45,300 nucleotides of DNA from Thermoplasmata archaeon (lineage in GTDB: Archaea; Thermoplasmatota; Thermoplasmata; Lutacidiplasmatales; UBA184), in the NCBI GenBank assembly GCA_021791335.1, contig JAJYWS010000039.1, positions 1-45,300 of the forward strand, in the 5' to 3' direction. The notes under the pieces are model-generated. The model had not been told where the DNA came from, did no database searches, and saw nothing but the letters and a program-made list of their open reading frames with translations. Shown here piece by piece: positions 7,385 to 15,099 of this stretch. The position numbers and the translations under genes are program-made. The number at the start of each line of letters is the position of its first letter. Position 1 is the first letter of the stretch.

Positions 7385-8062
7385 GTGGAAGCGGAGATCC
7401 GGGAGAAGATCGCGGGGGAGGTCGTGCTGAGTCCCCACCCGGGACGGACGCTCCGCAAGTGGCGGGAGGATTTCGGCATCACCCAGCGGGATCTCGCCCA
7501 CCAACTCTCCACGGTCCCCTCGGTCATCAGCGACTACGAGTCGGAGCGACGCGCGAGTCCGGGCGCCGCCTTCATCCGGCGGTACGTCGACGCTCTGGTC
7601 GAGGTCGACCACCACCACGGCGGCCGGATGTACCAGCAGCTCGGGGGCCTGCCGGCCTCCCTGGGGATCCTCGGGCGCCGGGAGTTCTCCGCCGCCGTAC
7701 CGCTCCCCAAGCTGGCCGCCCGGCTCGACGCGATGGCGGTCAGCGCGGTGGACCTGCACCGGGACATCCATGGATTCACCCTCATCGACGCCCCGAAGGC
7801 GATCCTGTCGATCGATGCGACCCGCTACTCCGAGGTGTTCGGCTGGACCACCCAACGGGCGCTGATCTTCTCGCAGGTCAAGTACGGCCGCTCTCCGATG
7901 GTCGCGGTCCGCGCCCACCCGCTCAAACCCTCGGCGGTGGTCTTTTCCGACCCCGGCCGGGTCGATCCGCTCGCCGTCCGGCTGAGCGAGGTCGAGCGGA
8001 TCCCCCTGCTGACCACCCCCCTTCACCCTGCCGAGATCTTGACCCGACTGGAACGATTGTAG
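7385..8062 (+). CDS. XRE-type HTH transcriptional regulator, COG1709-like
   Basis: A 225-residue archaeal regulator. Residues about 20-75 form a Cro/CI-type helix-turn-helix (LRKWREDFGITQRDLAHQL, then VPSVISDYESERR as the recognition helix region). The C-terminal part is a separate alpha/beta domain typical of COG1709-like proteins, probably for ligand binding or dimerisation. It is the first gene of an apparent operon with HMG-CoA synthase (15 bp gap), the thiolase homologue and DUF35. From this position I infer that it controls mevalonate synthesis or its own operon; no operator could be identified. GTG start chosen because of the TATA box 26 nt upstream. Confidence 0.88.
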   Translation: MEAEIREKIAGEVVLSPHPGRTLRKWREDFGITQRDLAHQLSTVPSVISDYESERRASPGAAFIRRYVDALVEVDHHHGGRMYQQLGGLPASLGILGRREFSAAVPLPKLAARLDAMAVSAVDLHRDIHGFTLIDAPKAILSIDATRYSEVFGWTTQRALIFSQVKYGRSPMVAVRAHPLKPSAVVFSDPGRVDPLAVRLSEVERIPLLTTPLHPAEILTRLERL

Positions 8063-8077
8063 GAGGAAAGAGAATCC

Positions 8078-9130
8078 ATGGACGCCGGCGTGGTGAGCTA
8101 CGGAGCGTACGTCCCGAAATACCGGATCGCCCCGACCGAGATCGGCTCGGTCTGGGGGGCCGATGGTGCCGCCATGGGCCAGGGGCTCTACATCGTGCAG
8201 AAGAGCGTCCCTTCCCCCGATGAGGACACCATCACGATCTCGACCGAAGCGCTGCGCCAGGCGCTGCAGCGGGGCCGGATCGACCCGCAGTCGATCGGGG
8301 CGCTCTACGTCGGCTCCGAGTCGCACCCCTACGCGGTGAAACCGACGGCGACGATCGTCGCCCAGGCGGTCGGCGCCACGCCGCACCTGACCGCCGCCGA
8401 CTTCGAATTTGCCTGCAAGGCGGGCACCGCCGCGATCCAGACCTGCCTCGGCCTGGTCGGAGCCCGCATGATCGACCTCGGCGTCGCGATCGGCACCGAC
8501 ACCAGCCAAGGCGCCCCCGGCGATGCGCTCGAATACTCGGCGAGCGCCGGTGGAGCGGCCTTCGTGATCGGCCGGACCGGGGTCATCGCCCGCATCCACC
8601 ACACGGTGAGCTACACCACCGACACCCCCGATTTCTGGCGCCGGGAAGGGCAGCGGTATCCGAGCCACAGCGGACGGTTTACGGGAGAGCCGGCGTACTT
8701 CAAGCACGTCACCGAGTGCGCCCACCACCTCATGGAGGTCGCGAAGACGACCCCGGCCTCCTACCAGCATGTGGTCTTCCACCAACCGAACGGGAAGTTC
8801 CCCCAACGGGTCGGCAAGCAGCTCGGGTTCACCGACGACCAGATGCGCTACGGCCTGGTCACCCCCTTCATCGGCAACACCTACTCCGGGGCCGCCTTGA
8901 TCGGCCTCGCCAACGTGCTCGACCACGCCGACCCGGGCGAGCGGATCCTCATGGTCGGCTACGGGAGCGGGGCGGGGAGTGACGCGTTCGACATCGAAAC
9001 GACGCCCGAGCTCAAGCGGTTCGACCGGGCCCTCGGCCCCTCGGTGGAGAGCCACCTCCACGGCGGGACCTTCCTCAACTACGCCGTCTACGCCAAGTTC
9101 CGCGGCAAGATCCACATGGGGGGAACCTGA
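8078..9130 (+). CDS. Hydroxymethylglutaryl-CoA synthase (archaeal type)
   Basis: Condenses acetyl-CoA with acetoacetyl-CoA to HMG-CoA, the second step of the mevalonate route to archaeal isoprenoid lipids. The 350-residue length matches archaeal HMGS. The catalytic triad is complete: Glu81 in [14 protein letters not shown], nucleophile Cys113 in [11 protein letters not shown], and His235 in [11 protein letters not shown]; the C-terminal [10 protein letters not shown] is also conserved. A GGAGG motif lies about 10 nt before the ATG. In archaea HMGS forms a complex with thiolase and DUF35 that channels acetoacetyl-CoA through a shared CoA site, and the three genes are adjacent here (2-bp and 9-bp gaps), so the same complex is expected. 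Confidence 0.96.
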   Translation: MDAGVVSYGAYVPKYRIAPTEIGSVWGADGAAMGQGLYIVQKSVPSPDEDTITISTEALRQALQRGRIDPQSIGALYVGSESHPYAVKPTATIVAQAVGATPHLTAADFEFACKAGTAAIQTCLGLVGARMIDLGVAIGTDTSQGAPGDALEYSASAGGAAFVIGRTGVIARIHHTVSYTTDTPDFWRREGQRYPSHSGRFTGEPAYFKHVTECAHHLMEVAKTTPASYQHVVFHQPNGKFPQRVGKQLGFTDDQMRYGLVTPFIGNTYSGAALIGLANVLDHADPGERILMVGYGSGAGSDAFDIETTPELKRFDRALGPSVESHLHGGTFLNYAVYAKFRGKIHMGGT

Positions 9131-9132
9131 CG

Positions 9133-10305
9133 ATGCGCGAGGTCGCGGTCCTCGGTACCGGGATGACCCGCTTCGGGGAGCTCTGGGATCGATCGTTCCG
9201 GGAGATCGGGATCGAGGCCGGTCTCCAGGCCCTCGTGGACGCGAAGCTCTCCTCCAAGGATCTGAGCGCCCTCTACCTCGGGAGCATGGCGAGCGGTCCG
9301 CTGCTCGACCAGGAGCACATCGCCCCCCTGATCCTCGACTACGCGGGCCTCGCCGGCCGGCATCTCCCGGCGATCCGGATCGAAGGCGGCGGCGCCTCGG
9401 GCGCCCTTGCGCTCCACCAGGGATATTTGGCCGTGGCGAGCGGCCAGTACGATTATGTCGTGGTCGGCGGCGCCGAAAAGCTGACCGACGTCCCCGACAC
9501 GACCGGCAATCAGATCGCCAGCGCCTCGGCCGACCACGAATGGGAGGTCGTCTTCGGGGCCACCCTCCCGGCCCTCTGGGCGCTCATCGCCCGACGCCAC
9601 ATGCACCAGTACGGCACCACGCCGGAGCAGTTGGCCCAGGTCGCGGTCCACGCCCATGCGATGGGCGCGAAAAACCCCCTCGCCCACTACCGCAACCGGC
9701 TCACGGTCGCCCAGGTGCTCGGCGCGAGCCGGGTCGCGGAGCCGCTCGGCATGTTCGACTGCGCGCCGCTCAGTGACGGGGCGGCGGCGGTCGTCCTGGG
9801 GCCGCTCTCCGAGGCGAAGCGGCACACCGACACGCCCATCCGGATCGCGGCGAGCAGCGTCGCCACCGACACGATGGCGTTGCAGCACCGGCGGGACCCG
9901 ACCGTGCTCGAGTCGACGCGGGTGGCGGCCCAGAACGCCTTCCGGGCGGCCCGTCTCACGCCGTCGGACGTCCAGGTCGCCGAGATCCATGACGGCTACA
10001 CCATCAGCGCCCTGGTCGCCCTGGAGGACCTCGGATTCGTCGAGAAGGGCCAGGCGGGACCGGCGTTCGAACGCGGCGAGTTCACCGGCCGCGGCCGGCT
10101 CATGATGAACCCCTCCGGGGGACTCAAAGCCCAGGGCCGGCCCTTCGGGGCGGTCGGGGTGGCCCAGGTCGTCGAGATCGTCCGGCAGCTCCGCGGGGCG
10201 GCGGGCGACCGTCAGGTGCCGAACGTCCGCGTCGGCCTCACCCACGATGTCGGCGGCACCGGCGCCACGAGCGTGGTCCATCTGTTGGAACGGGGGGAAC
10301 CCTAG
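9133..10305 (+). CDS. Archaeal thiolase homologue lacking catalytic residues
   Basis: A 390-residue protein aligned over its full length with the archaeal acetyl-CoA C-acetyltransferase that makes acetoacetyl-CoA for HMGS; the N-terminal VLGTGMTRFGELWDRSFREI, MARRHMHQYGTT-like and NPSGGLKAQG segments are typical. Three active-site motifs differ from what I know of the family. The nucleophile motif EAACASGG reads EGGGASGA, with Gly87 at the Cys position (codon 9391-9393); HDCF reads HDGY (His286 kept); and GHP reads GRP (Arg336). The C-terminal THDVGGTGAT is kept. As written it should not form the acetyl-enzyme intermediate. It may be a scaffold or CoA-binding subunit of the HMGS/DUF35 complex. 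The reading frame is intact with normal codon use, so it is not a decaying pseudogene. Confidence 0.9.
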   Translation: MREVAVLGTGMTRFGELWDRSFREIGIEAGLQALVDAKLSSKDLSALYLGSMASGPLLDQEHIAPLILDYAGLAGRHLPAIRIEGGGASGALALHQGYLAVASGQYDYVVVGGAEKLTDVPDTTGNQIASASADHEWEVVFGATLPALWALIARRHMHQYGTTPEQLAQVAVHAHAMGAKNPLAHYRNRLTVAQVLGASRVAEPLGMFDCAPLSDGAAAVVLGPLSEAKRHTDTPIRIAASSVATDTMALQHRRDPTVLESTRVAAQNAFRAARLTPSDVQVAEIHDGYTISALVALEDLGFVEKGQAGPAFERGEFTGRGRLMMNPSGGLKAQGRPFGAVGVAQVVEIVRQLRGAAGDRQVPNVRVGLTHDVGGTGATSVVHLLERGEP

Positions 10306-10314
10306 GGAGCCACC

Positions 10315-10755
10315 ATGTCGATCGCACGGTTCTGGAGGGCGACGCCCCAGCGGTACAATCTCGGCGCCTCGAAGTGCACGGTCTGCCAGCAGGTCTACTT
10401 TCCCCCGCGTACCGTCTGCCCGAACTGCACCCACCACCGGGAGTCCATCGGGAAGATGCAGCCGCTCCAGCTTTCGGGGGACGGCGAGGTGATCTCGTAC
10501 ACGATCGTCCACGATGCGGCCGAAGGCTTCGAGATGCAGGTCCCGTATGTCCTGGCCCTCGTCCGGACCGACGAAGGCCCGGTCCTGACCGGCGCCGTCG
10601 TCGACGTCTCCCCTTCGGAGGTCACGATCGGCCTTCGGGTCCGGGCGACGTTCCGTAAGCTCCGGGAGGAGGGCAAGGCCGGCGTCATCCACTACGGATA
10701 CAAGTTCGCTCCCCGGGAGACGGCGCCGGCCCCCGGAGCCCCTCCGACGGGCTAG
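10315..10755 (+). CDS. DUF35 zinc-ribbon/OB-fold protein of the HMGS-thiolase complex
   Basis: A 146-residue protein with an N-terminal rubredoxin-like zinc ribbon (Cys21, Cys24, Cys35, Cys38: CTVC...CPNC) followed by an OB-fold (GEVISYTIVHDAAEGFEMQVPY, VLALVRTDEGP, LRVRATFRKLREEG). DUF35 proteins bridge thiolase and HMGS in archaea and help form the shared CoA site. It follows the thiolase gene by 9 bp with a GGGAGCC motif before the ATG. Its presence argues that the complex still assembles although the thiolase subunit lacks its nucleophile. Confidence 0.93.
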   Translation: MSIARFWRATPQRYNLGASKCTVCQQVYFPPRTVCPNCTHHRESIGKMQPLQLSGDGEVISYTIVHDAAEGFEMQVPYVLALVRTDEGPVLTGAVVDVSPSEVTIGLRVRATFRKLREEGKAGVIHYGYKFAPRETAPAPGAPPTG

Positions 10756-10763
10756 AGGGAGCC

Positions 10764-11519
10764 GTGAACGGTCGCAGCCCCGAGCCCCGCGACCGGGCCG
10801 GCCCGGAGCCGGCGCCGGACGAGGAGTTCGCGCGGGCGTATGCCCTGGGCTACGAGGAGGGGATCCGCACGGCCCTCAAGGAGATGATCGAACACGCCGC
10901 CCGGGGCCACAGCCCGGCCGAGCTGCGGATGCTGCTGGAGAGCCGCGTCGCCCGACTCTCCGAGGAGGTCGAGGTCAAGCGTCGTACGCTGCTCGCGCCC
11001 CCCCGACGGACCCACTGGGCCTCCGCCGCGAGCCCGCCGCGTCCGTGGACCGCCTCGCCCGCCGGTCGGGGAACGGTCCCCCTCGAACTGGGGCGCGGCT
11101 ATCTGATTCCCGAGAGCCGCCCCGACCGGGCCCTCGAGCTGATCCGGCGCGCCGCCCCCGGGGCCCCCCGGGTCGTGATCCTCTCGCGCCGCCCCCCATT
11201 GCTGCCGGGGGTGGCCGACGACCGCCGGGTCGATCTGCGCCCGAGCGGAGCCGACAACCCCTCCGCGCCCGGTTCACTCGGGGACCTCAGCGGCCGGCTC
11301 CGCGACGCCCTGTCGGGACCGTCGGGGGCCTGGATCTACATGGACTCGATCGAGTTCCTGCTCACCTCGCTCAGCCCGGAACTGGTGCTCCACTTCCTCC
11401 GCTGGCTGGTGGGCCTGGTCGAAGAGGTCCGGGCGGGTCTGGTGGTCTCGGTCGACCCCGCGGCACTGGAGCCACGGGATTTTAGTAGGCTGTCGCATCT
11501 CTTCGACGGGCCGGCCTGA
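10764..11519 (+). CDS. DUF835 domain protein
   Basis: A 251-residue cytosolic protein. The N-terminal ~75 residues are helical and charged (ALGYEEGIRTALKEMIEHA, ELRMLLESRVARLSEEVE), likely a coiled coil. A proline-rich linker follows, and from about residue 110 to the end is a DUF835 domain: GYLIPESRPDRALELIRRA, VVILSRRPP, then GAWIYMDSIEFLLTSL and LRWLVGLVEEVRAGLVVSVD. DUF835 is an archaeal domain of unknown function often attached to signalling proteins. GTG 10764 is preceded by GAGGGA and lies 8 bp after DUF35, so it is probably co-transcribed with the mevalonate genes. Function not assigned. Confidence 0.78.
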   Translation: MNGRSPEPRDRAGPEPAPDEEFARAYALGYEEGIRTALKEMIEHAARGHSPAELRMLLESRVARLSEEVEVKRRTLLAPPRRTHWASAASPPRPWTASPAGRGTVPLELGRGYLIPESRPDRALELIRRAAPGAPRVVILSRRPPLLPGVADDRRVDLRPSGADNPSAPGSLGDLSGRLRDALSGPSGAWIYMDSIEFLLTSLSPELVLHFLRWLVGLVEEVRAGLVVSVDPAALEPRDFSRLSHLFDGPA

Positions 11520-11540
11520 CCTGGGGGAATCGCGCGACGG

Positions 11541-12809
11541 ATGGAGATCGCCCTGTTCACCGATTCGTTCGCGCCCACCCACGACGGCGTCGCCCGGGTG
11601 ACCGCCGACCTGGCCGATTCGTTGGCCCGACGGGGCCACTCGGTCCGGGTCTACGCCCCCGGCCTTGGCCGCCGGTCGGCCCCCGCCGAGCTCCGGTCCT
11701 CGGGGGTCCGGGTCCGTCGGTTCCGGGCGGTCCCGGTGCCGCTCTACGGCCAGTACCGCTGGCCGGTCTTTCCCTACCTCTCCCTCCGGGGCGAAGGCCT
11801 CACCGGGGTGGATGTGGTGCACCTCCACTCCCCGGGCGGGATCGGCTCGCTCGGCTTCCTCGCCGCCCGGCATTTCCGTACGCCCTTGGTCGGCACCTTC
11901 CACACCGACATCTGGGCGATGCGCGAGAGCCTCCCCCAGAAGTGGCTCGTCCCCTTGTTCTTCCGGTGTGCGTGGTGGTTCAACCTCGGCCTCTACTGGC
12001 GGTGCGATCGGGTCACCGCCCCCTCCCGCGCCGCCGCGCAGGTGCTGGACGCCCACGCCCGCAAACCGTTCCGCCCTCCCATCCAGATCCTGCCGAACGG
12101 GATCGACACCCACCGCTTTGCCCCGGACCGACGTGCACCGGAGTGGCGGACCCGGGAAGGCTGGGGCGACCGGCCGATCGTCACCTACCTCGCCCGCTGG
12201 ACCCGGGACAAAGGCATCCACCGCTTCCTCGACGCCGTGGCCGCCGCCCGGCCGAAGACCGAGTTCCTCGCGGTGGTCGCCGGGCGGGGCCCGGAGGATT
12301 CGGCGGTCCGGGACCGGATCGCCCGGGACCGGCACTTGCGCGAACGGACCCGGTTGGTGGGACCGGTGCCGGAGGAGGAGAAAGCGTCGCTCCTCGCCGC
12401 CAGCACGATCTTCGTCCTGCCTTCGGTGAGCGACACCGGAGGGATCGCGCTCCTCGAGGCGATGGCCTCGGGCGTGTGCACGGTCGCGCTGCGGCAGGGC
12501 GGTCCGGCCGAGACGATCACGGACGGGGTGACCGGACGCCTCGCGGATCCGGCCGATCCCCCTGCGCTCGCCCGGATCCTCTCCGAGCTCCTCGACCGGC
12601 CCGAGGAGCGGGAGCGGATGGCCCGGGCCGGGCTCGACTGGGTCCGGCGGACCGCCTCCCTGGAGGTGATGACCGACCGGTACCTGGCCATCTACCGGGC
12701 CGCGAACTCGGGGTCCCGATGCGCCCTTCCCGAGGAGGACGGGCCTGTCGGGAGTTTCCGCCCCGGCCCCCAGCTGCCGGAGCCTTTGAACCCGAGATTG
12801 CTGGCTTAG
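11541..12809 (+). CDS. GT4 family glycosyltransferase
   Basis: A 422-residue GT-B fold enzyme that transfers a sugar from a nucleotide donor, probably to a lipid or glycan at the inner membrane face. The N-terminal acceptor domain has FTDSFAPTHDGVARVTADLA and FHTDIWAMRE; the C-terminal donor domain has LPNGIDTHRF, YLARWTRDKGIHRFLDAVAA and PSVSDTGGIALLEAMASG, the E-x7-E region, in which the first Glu is replaced by Asp. The pattern is close to alpha-mannosyltransferases that make phosphatidylinositol mannosides or glycolipids, so a polar-lipid head-group role is plausible. It follows the DUF835 gene by 21 bp and may be the last gene of the mevalonate-headed operon, linking lipid precursor and glycolipid synthesis (inference). 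Confidence 0.88.
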   Translation: MEIALFTDSFAPTHDGVARVTADLADSLARRGHSVRVYAPGLGRRSAPAELRSSGVRVRRFRAVPVPLYGQYRWPVFPYLSLRGEGLTGVDVVHLHSPGGIGSLGFLAARHFRTPLVGTFHTDIWAMRESLPQKWLVPLFFRCAWWFNLGLYWRCDRVTAPSRAAAQVLDAHARKPFRPPIQILPNGIDTHRFAPDRRAPEWRTREGWGDRPIVTYLARWTRDKGIHRFLDAVAAARPKTEFLAVVAGRGPEDSAVRDRIARDRHLRERTRLVGPVPEEEKASLLAASTIFVLPSVSDTGGIALLEAMASGVCTVALRQGGPAETITDGVTGRLADPADPPALARILSELLDRPEERERMARAGLDWVRRTASLEVMTDRYLAIYRAANSGSRCALPEEDGPVGSFRPGPQLPEPLNPRLLA

Positions 12810-12940
12810 AAGGCCAGTACTTTATCCAAGCTAAGCTACAGGCCCGCTCGGACGGAGGCCGGGGGTCGCTTAATCCTTCGCCTGCCTTGAGCGCGGTCGT
12901 TCCGGCACCGGCCCGGACCCCGATCCCCCCGCCCAGGTAC

Positions 12941-12973
12941 CCCCGAGCCGCGGAGGCTCCGCGAGGGTCGGGG
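12941..12973. terminator. Two-part hairpin between convergent genes
   Basis: CCCCGA pairs with TCGGGG (outer 6 bp), and CGCGGA with TCCGCG (inner 6 bp) around the triloop GGC. It lies in the 195-bp stretch between the stop of the GT4 gene and the stop of the convergent DUF99 gene, where it could end transcription in either direction. No coding sequence was found in this stretch. Confidence 0.35.
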
Positions 12974-13004
12974 CCGGCGCGCCCCCTTGGGCCGGCGCGG
13001 CGCA

Positions 13005-13625
13005 CTACGACCCCGGATCCGAACGCCGGCCGGCCCGGGGGAAGCCCGCCCGGGCCACCAGGTGGGCGAGCCGCAGGGGCTCCGGCCAGCGTCCGTCGAC
13101 CGCGGCCCGGTCGAGCAGCCGGGCCGCCTCCCGCCGGTCGGCGCCCACGACCGATCCCCAGAGGGGCTTGGGACCCCGGCCCCACGGGCGCGGAGGGTGC
13201 CGGGTCAGAAGCCGCCAACGCGCGTCCGCGTCCTCGGGAAAGTTCTGATGAAGGACCTCCCGGATCCGGCGCAGGTCCGGGCGGTGTCGGGCCACCGTCA
13301 CGACCGGGAGGCGGAGCTCCTCGGCAAGGCGGTCGAGGTCGACCACGTTGAAGCCCCCGACCAGTGGCCCGTCCAGCAGCAGGGCCCGAAGGTCACCCAC
13401 CGACGCGGTGGACCGGATGAGGCCGAGGATCCGGTCGGTCGCGTCGGTGCCGTCGACCCGGACGAACGAGCGGCCCACCGCCTCGATGCGGCGGGGGAGC
13501 GAGACGAGGACGGCGGCGAGCGGGGCCCGGACCATCTCACGTCGGAACGGGCCGTCGTCGATCCCCAGGACCCGGGGGTGCGGACGCTGGAGCGCCCGCC
13601 CCAAGGATATCAACGGCCGGGGCAT
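13005..13625 (-). CDS. DUF99 family protein (endonuclease V-like fold)
   Basis: A 206-residue archaeal DUF99 protein. Members share a fold with endonuclease V but their cellular role is not established. Motifs seen: RVLGIDDGPF near the N-terminus (the Asp pair at the usual metal-binding position), LLDGPLVGGFNVVDL in the middle, LPVVTVARHRPDLRRI, and the C-terminal PEPLRLAHLVARA. The ATG at 13625 leaves 12 bp to the divergent gene at 13638; no TATA box is visible at the right distance, and a TTG about 12 nt inside could be the true start. Convergent with the GT4 gene. Confidence 0.82.
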   Translation of the reverse strand: MPRPLISLGRALQRPHPRVLGIDDGPFRREMVRAPLAAVLVSLPRRIEAVGRSFVRVDGTDATDRILGLIRSTASVGDLRALLLDGPLVGGFNVVDLDRLAEELRLPVVTVARHRPDLRRIREVLHQNFPEDADARWRLLTRHPPRPWGRGPKPLWGSVVGADRREAARLLDRAAVDGRWPEPLRLAHLVARAGFPRAGRRSDPGS

Positions 13626-13637
13626 CGGTTCCGGGCG

Positions 13638-14558
13638 ATGGCGGCCGGCCCTTCGTTGCTCCGGTGCCCCTCCTGCGGCGGGCTCTTCCGTGCCGCCCCG
13701 CCGTCGGCCGGCCCGGTCCCCTGGGTTCCCTGCCCCCACTGCTCCCGGCCGGTCGCGTTGCTGGGCGCCCGCGACCCGCCGCCCCTCTTCCGATGGGAGG
13801 TGGTCCCGGGGCTATATCCCGTTCCCCGGCTCCCGCACCGGCGACGGGACCCCCGGCGGGCGGTGGCGGCGGTCCTCCTGGCCGCCGCCCTGCTCGCCGC
13901 CGGGATCGCGGGGGCGCTGTTGGTCGAGGGGTACGATGCCGCCCGCCCGCTCGACGTCACGGTGAGCGGCGTGGTGCTGCGATCCAGCGCGGTCGGGAAC
14001 CTCTCGGCGTCCGGAGGTCGGGTCGTCCTGACCGACGACTCCGGGGCCCAACGGAGCCTCACGCTGGGCGCCACCGGCGAGTTCCAATTCGTCGCGGTAC
14101 CCGCCGGCGCGATCCAACTCAACGCGACCCTCCCCGGTTACGCCCCCCAGGTCCTCATCACCTTCGTCTCCGCGATCTACTCGGCCGGCCCGACCACCGG
14201 CCTCGTCTTCGTGCTGACCCCCGGCGGCCCGGCCAACACCACCACCGACATCGTGAGCCCGTTCCCGAACCTCGCCGGTTTCATCGCCTCGCTGGGGGCC
14301 ACGGCGGTCCTGATCCTCCTGGGCGCCGCGGTAGCGGCCGTCGCCGCCCGCCACACCTACCGGGACGGTCGGCGTCCGATCGGCATCGCCGGCGGTTCGG
14401 CGGTCCTTTTGGTCCCGGTCGCGATCCTGCTCACCGGGGTCGCGCAGGTCATGCCGCTGCTCTGGCTCGCCTCGGGTCCGCTCGCCGGTCTCGGGGCGTA
14501 CGTCGTGGCGTCCCGACTGACCGAAGCGGCCCGGATCGGGGATCCCCCCGAGCTCTGA
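13638..14558 (+). CDS. Zinc-ribbon membrane protein with carboxypeptidase-regulatory-like ectodomain
   Basis: A 306-residue protein with an unusual layout. Residues 10-35 form a cytosolic zinc ribbon (CPSC...CPHC: Cys10, 13, 32, 35). A membrane span follows at about 76-97, then an external beta-rich domain at about 100-190 resembling the carboxypeptidase regulatory/Cna-B sandwich (VTVSGVVLRSS, GEFQFVAVPAGAIQLNATLP, GYAPQVL), and three further spans at about 207-230, 243-262 and 266-288. The ectodomain carries sequons (NLS, NAT, NTT). This arrangement recurs in archaeal surface proteins but I cannot name a function. ATG 13638 has a GATATC element about 29 nt upstream. It is convergent with the DUF2203 gene. 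Confidence 0.72.
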   Translation: MAAGPSLLRCPSCGGLFRAAPPSAGPVPWVPCPHCSRPVALLGARDPPPLFRWEVVPGLYPVPRLPHRRRDPRRAVAAVLLAAALLAAGIAGALLVEGYDAARPLDVTVSGVVLRSSAVGNLSASGGRVVLTDDSGAQRSLTLGATGEFQFVAVPAGAIQLNATLPGYAPQVLITFVSAIYSAGPTTGLVFVLTPGGPANTTTDIVSPFPNLAGFIASLGATAVLILLGAAVAAVAARHTYRDGRRPIGIAGGSAVLLVPVAILLTGVAQVMPLLWLASGPLAGLGAYVVASRLTEAARIGDPPEL

Positions 14559-14580
14559 GGGCGGCGCCCCGGTGGGGGCC

Positions 14581-15069
14581 TCAGACGCTGTGGTGGGTGG
14601 GGGTCGAAGGGAGGTCCCCTGCGGATGGGATCGGACGCCGGTGGCGGTAGCCCTCGGTCAGGGCGTGGTAGAAGCCGACCTGGTCTTCACCCCGCTGCCA
14701 GCAGAGGTACGACATGTCGCCGAAGGCCCTCGTGTAGAAGTCGACCAGTCCGGTGTCGAGGTCCTTGACTTCGATCCCCTCCGCGAAGAGCGACTGGACC
14801 TCGTCTTCGATCCGGCGGGTCAGCCGCTGCCGCTCGGCCTCGAGCCGGAGGTGGATCCGCCCGTCCGGGTGATCCGGCGATCCGATCTCGGTGCCCCAGA
14901 ATCCCCGGAGGCGGCCGAGCTCCCCGAGGATCGCCCGGAGCCGGACCGCCCAGGACCGCAGGCCGACCAGGAGGTCGGTCAGCGATTCGATCCGGTCGTT
15001 CGCCTCCTCGACGGTCCAGACCTTCGGCCCCCCGGGGAGGCGGCGAGCCCGTCGCGGACGGTCGGTCAT
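14581..15069 (-). CDS. DUF2203 family protein
   Basis: A 162-residue soluble protein. It has the DUF2203 pattern: a helical N-terminal part (WTVEEANDRIESLTDLLVGL), then IEVKDLDTGLVDFYTRAFG and the signature MSYLCWQRGEDQVGFYHAL. The function of the family is unknown. The start at 15069 is preceded by a TATA element (TAAATA on the minus strand, 15101-15106) that overlaps the stop codon of the upstream threonine ammonia-lyase gene; a start site about 8 nt before the ATG follows. The two genes lie on the same strand 30 bp apart. Confidence 0.85.
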   Translation of the reverse strand: MTDRPRRARRLPGGPKVWTVEEANDRIESLTDLLVGLRSWAVRLRAILGELGRLRGFWGTEIGSPDHPDGRIHLRLEAERQRLTRRIEDEVQSLFAEGIEVKDLDTGLVDFYTRAFGDMSYLCWQRGEDQVGFYHALTEGYRHRRPIPSAGDLPSTPTHHSV

Positions 15070-15099
15070 GGGTCTTCCGAACCCCTAGAGCGCCGGGGT

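Noticed and set aside
7358-9115. 585-codon minus-strand frame
   Set aside because: Antisense to the HTH regulator and HMG-CoA synthase, both of which carry clear motifs and catalytic residues.
12810-13004. Possible small RNA gene between GT4 and DUF99
   Set aside because: There are TATA-like TTTATCC and CTTAATC elements and a good hairpin, but the convergent-gene setting makes a terminator the simpler reading.
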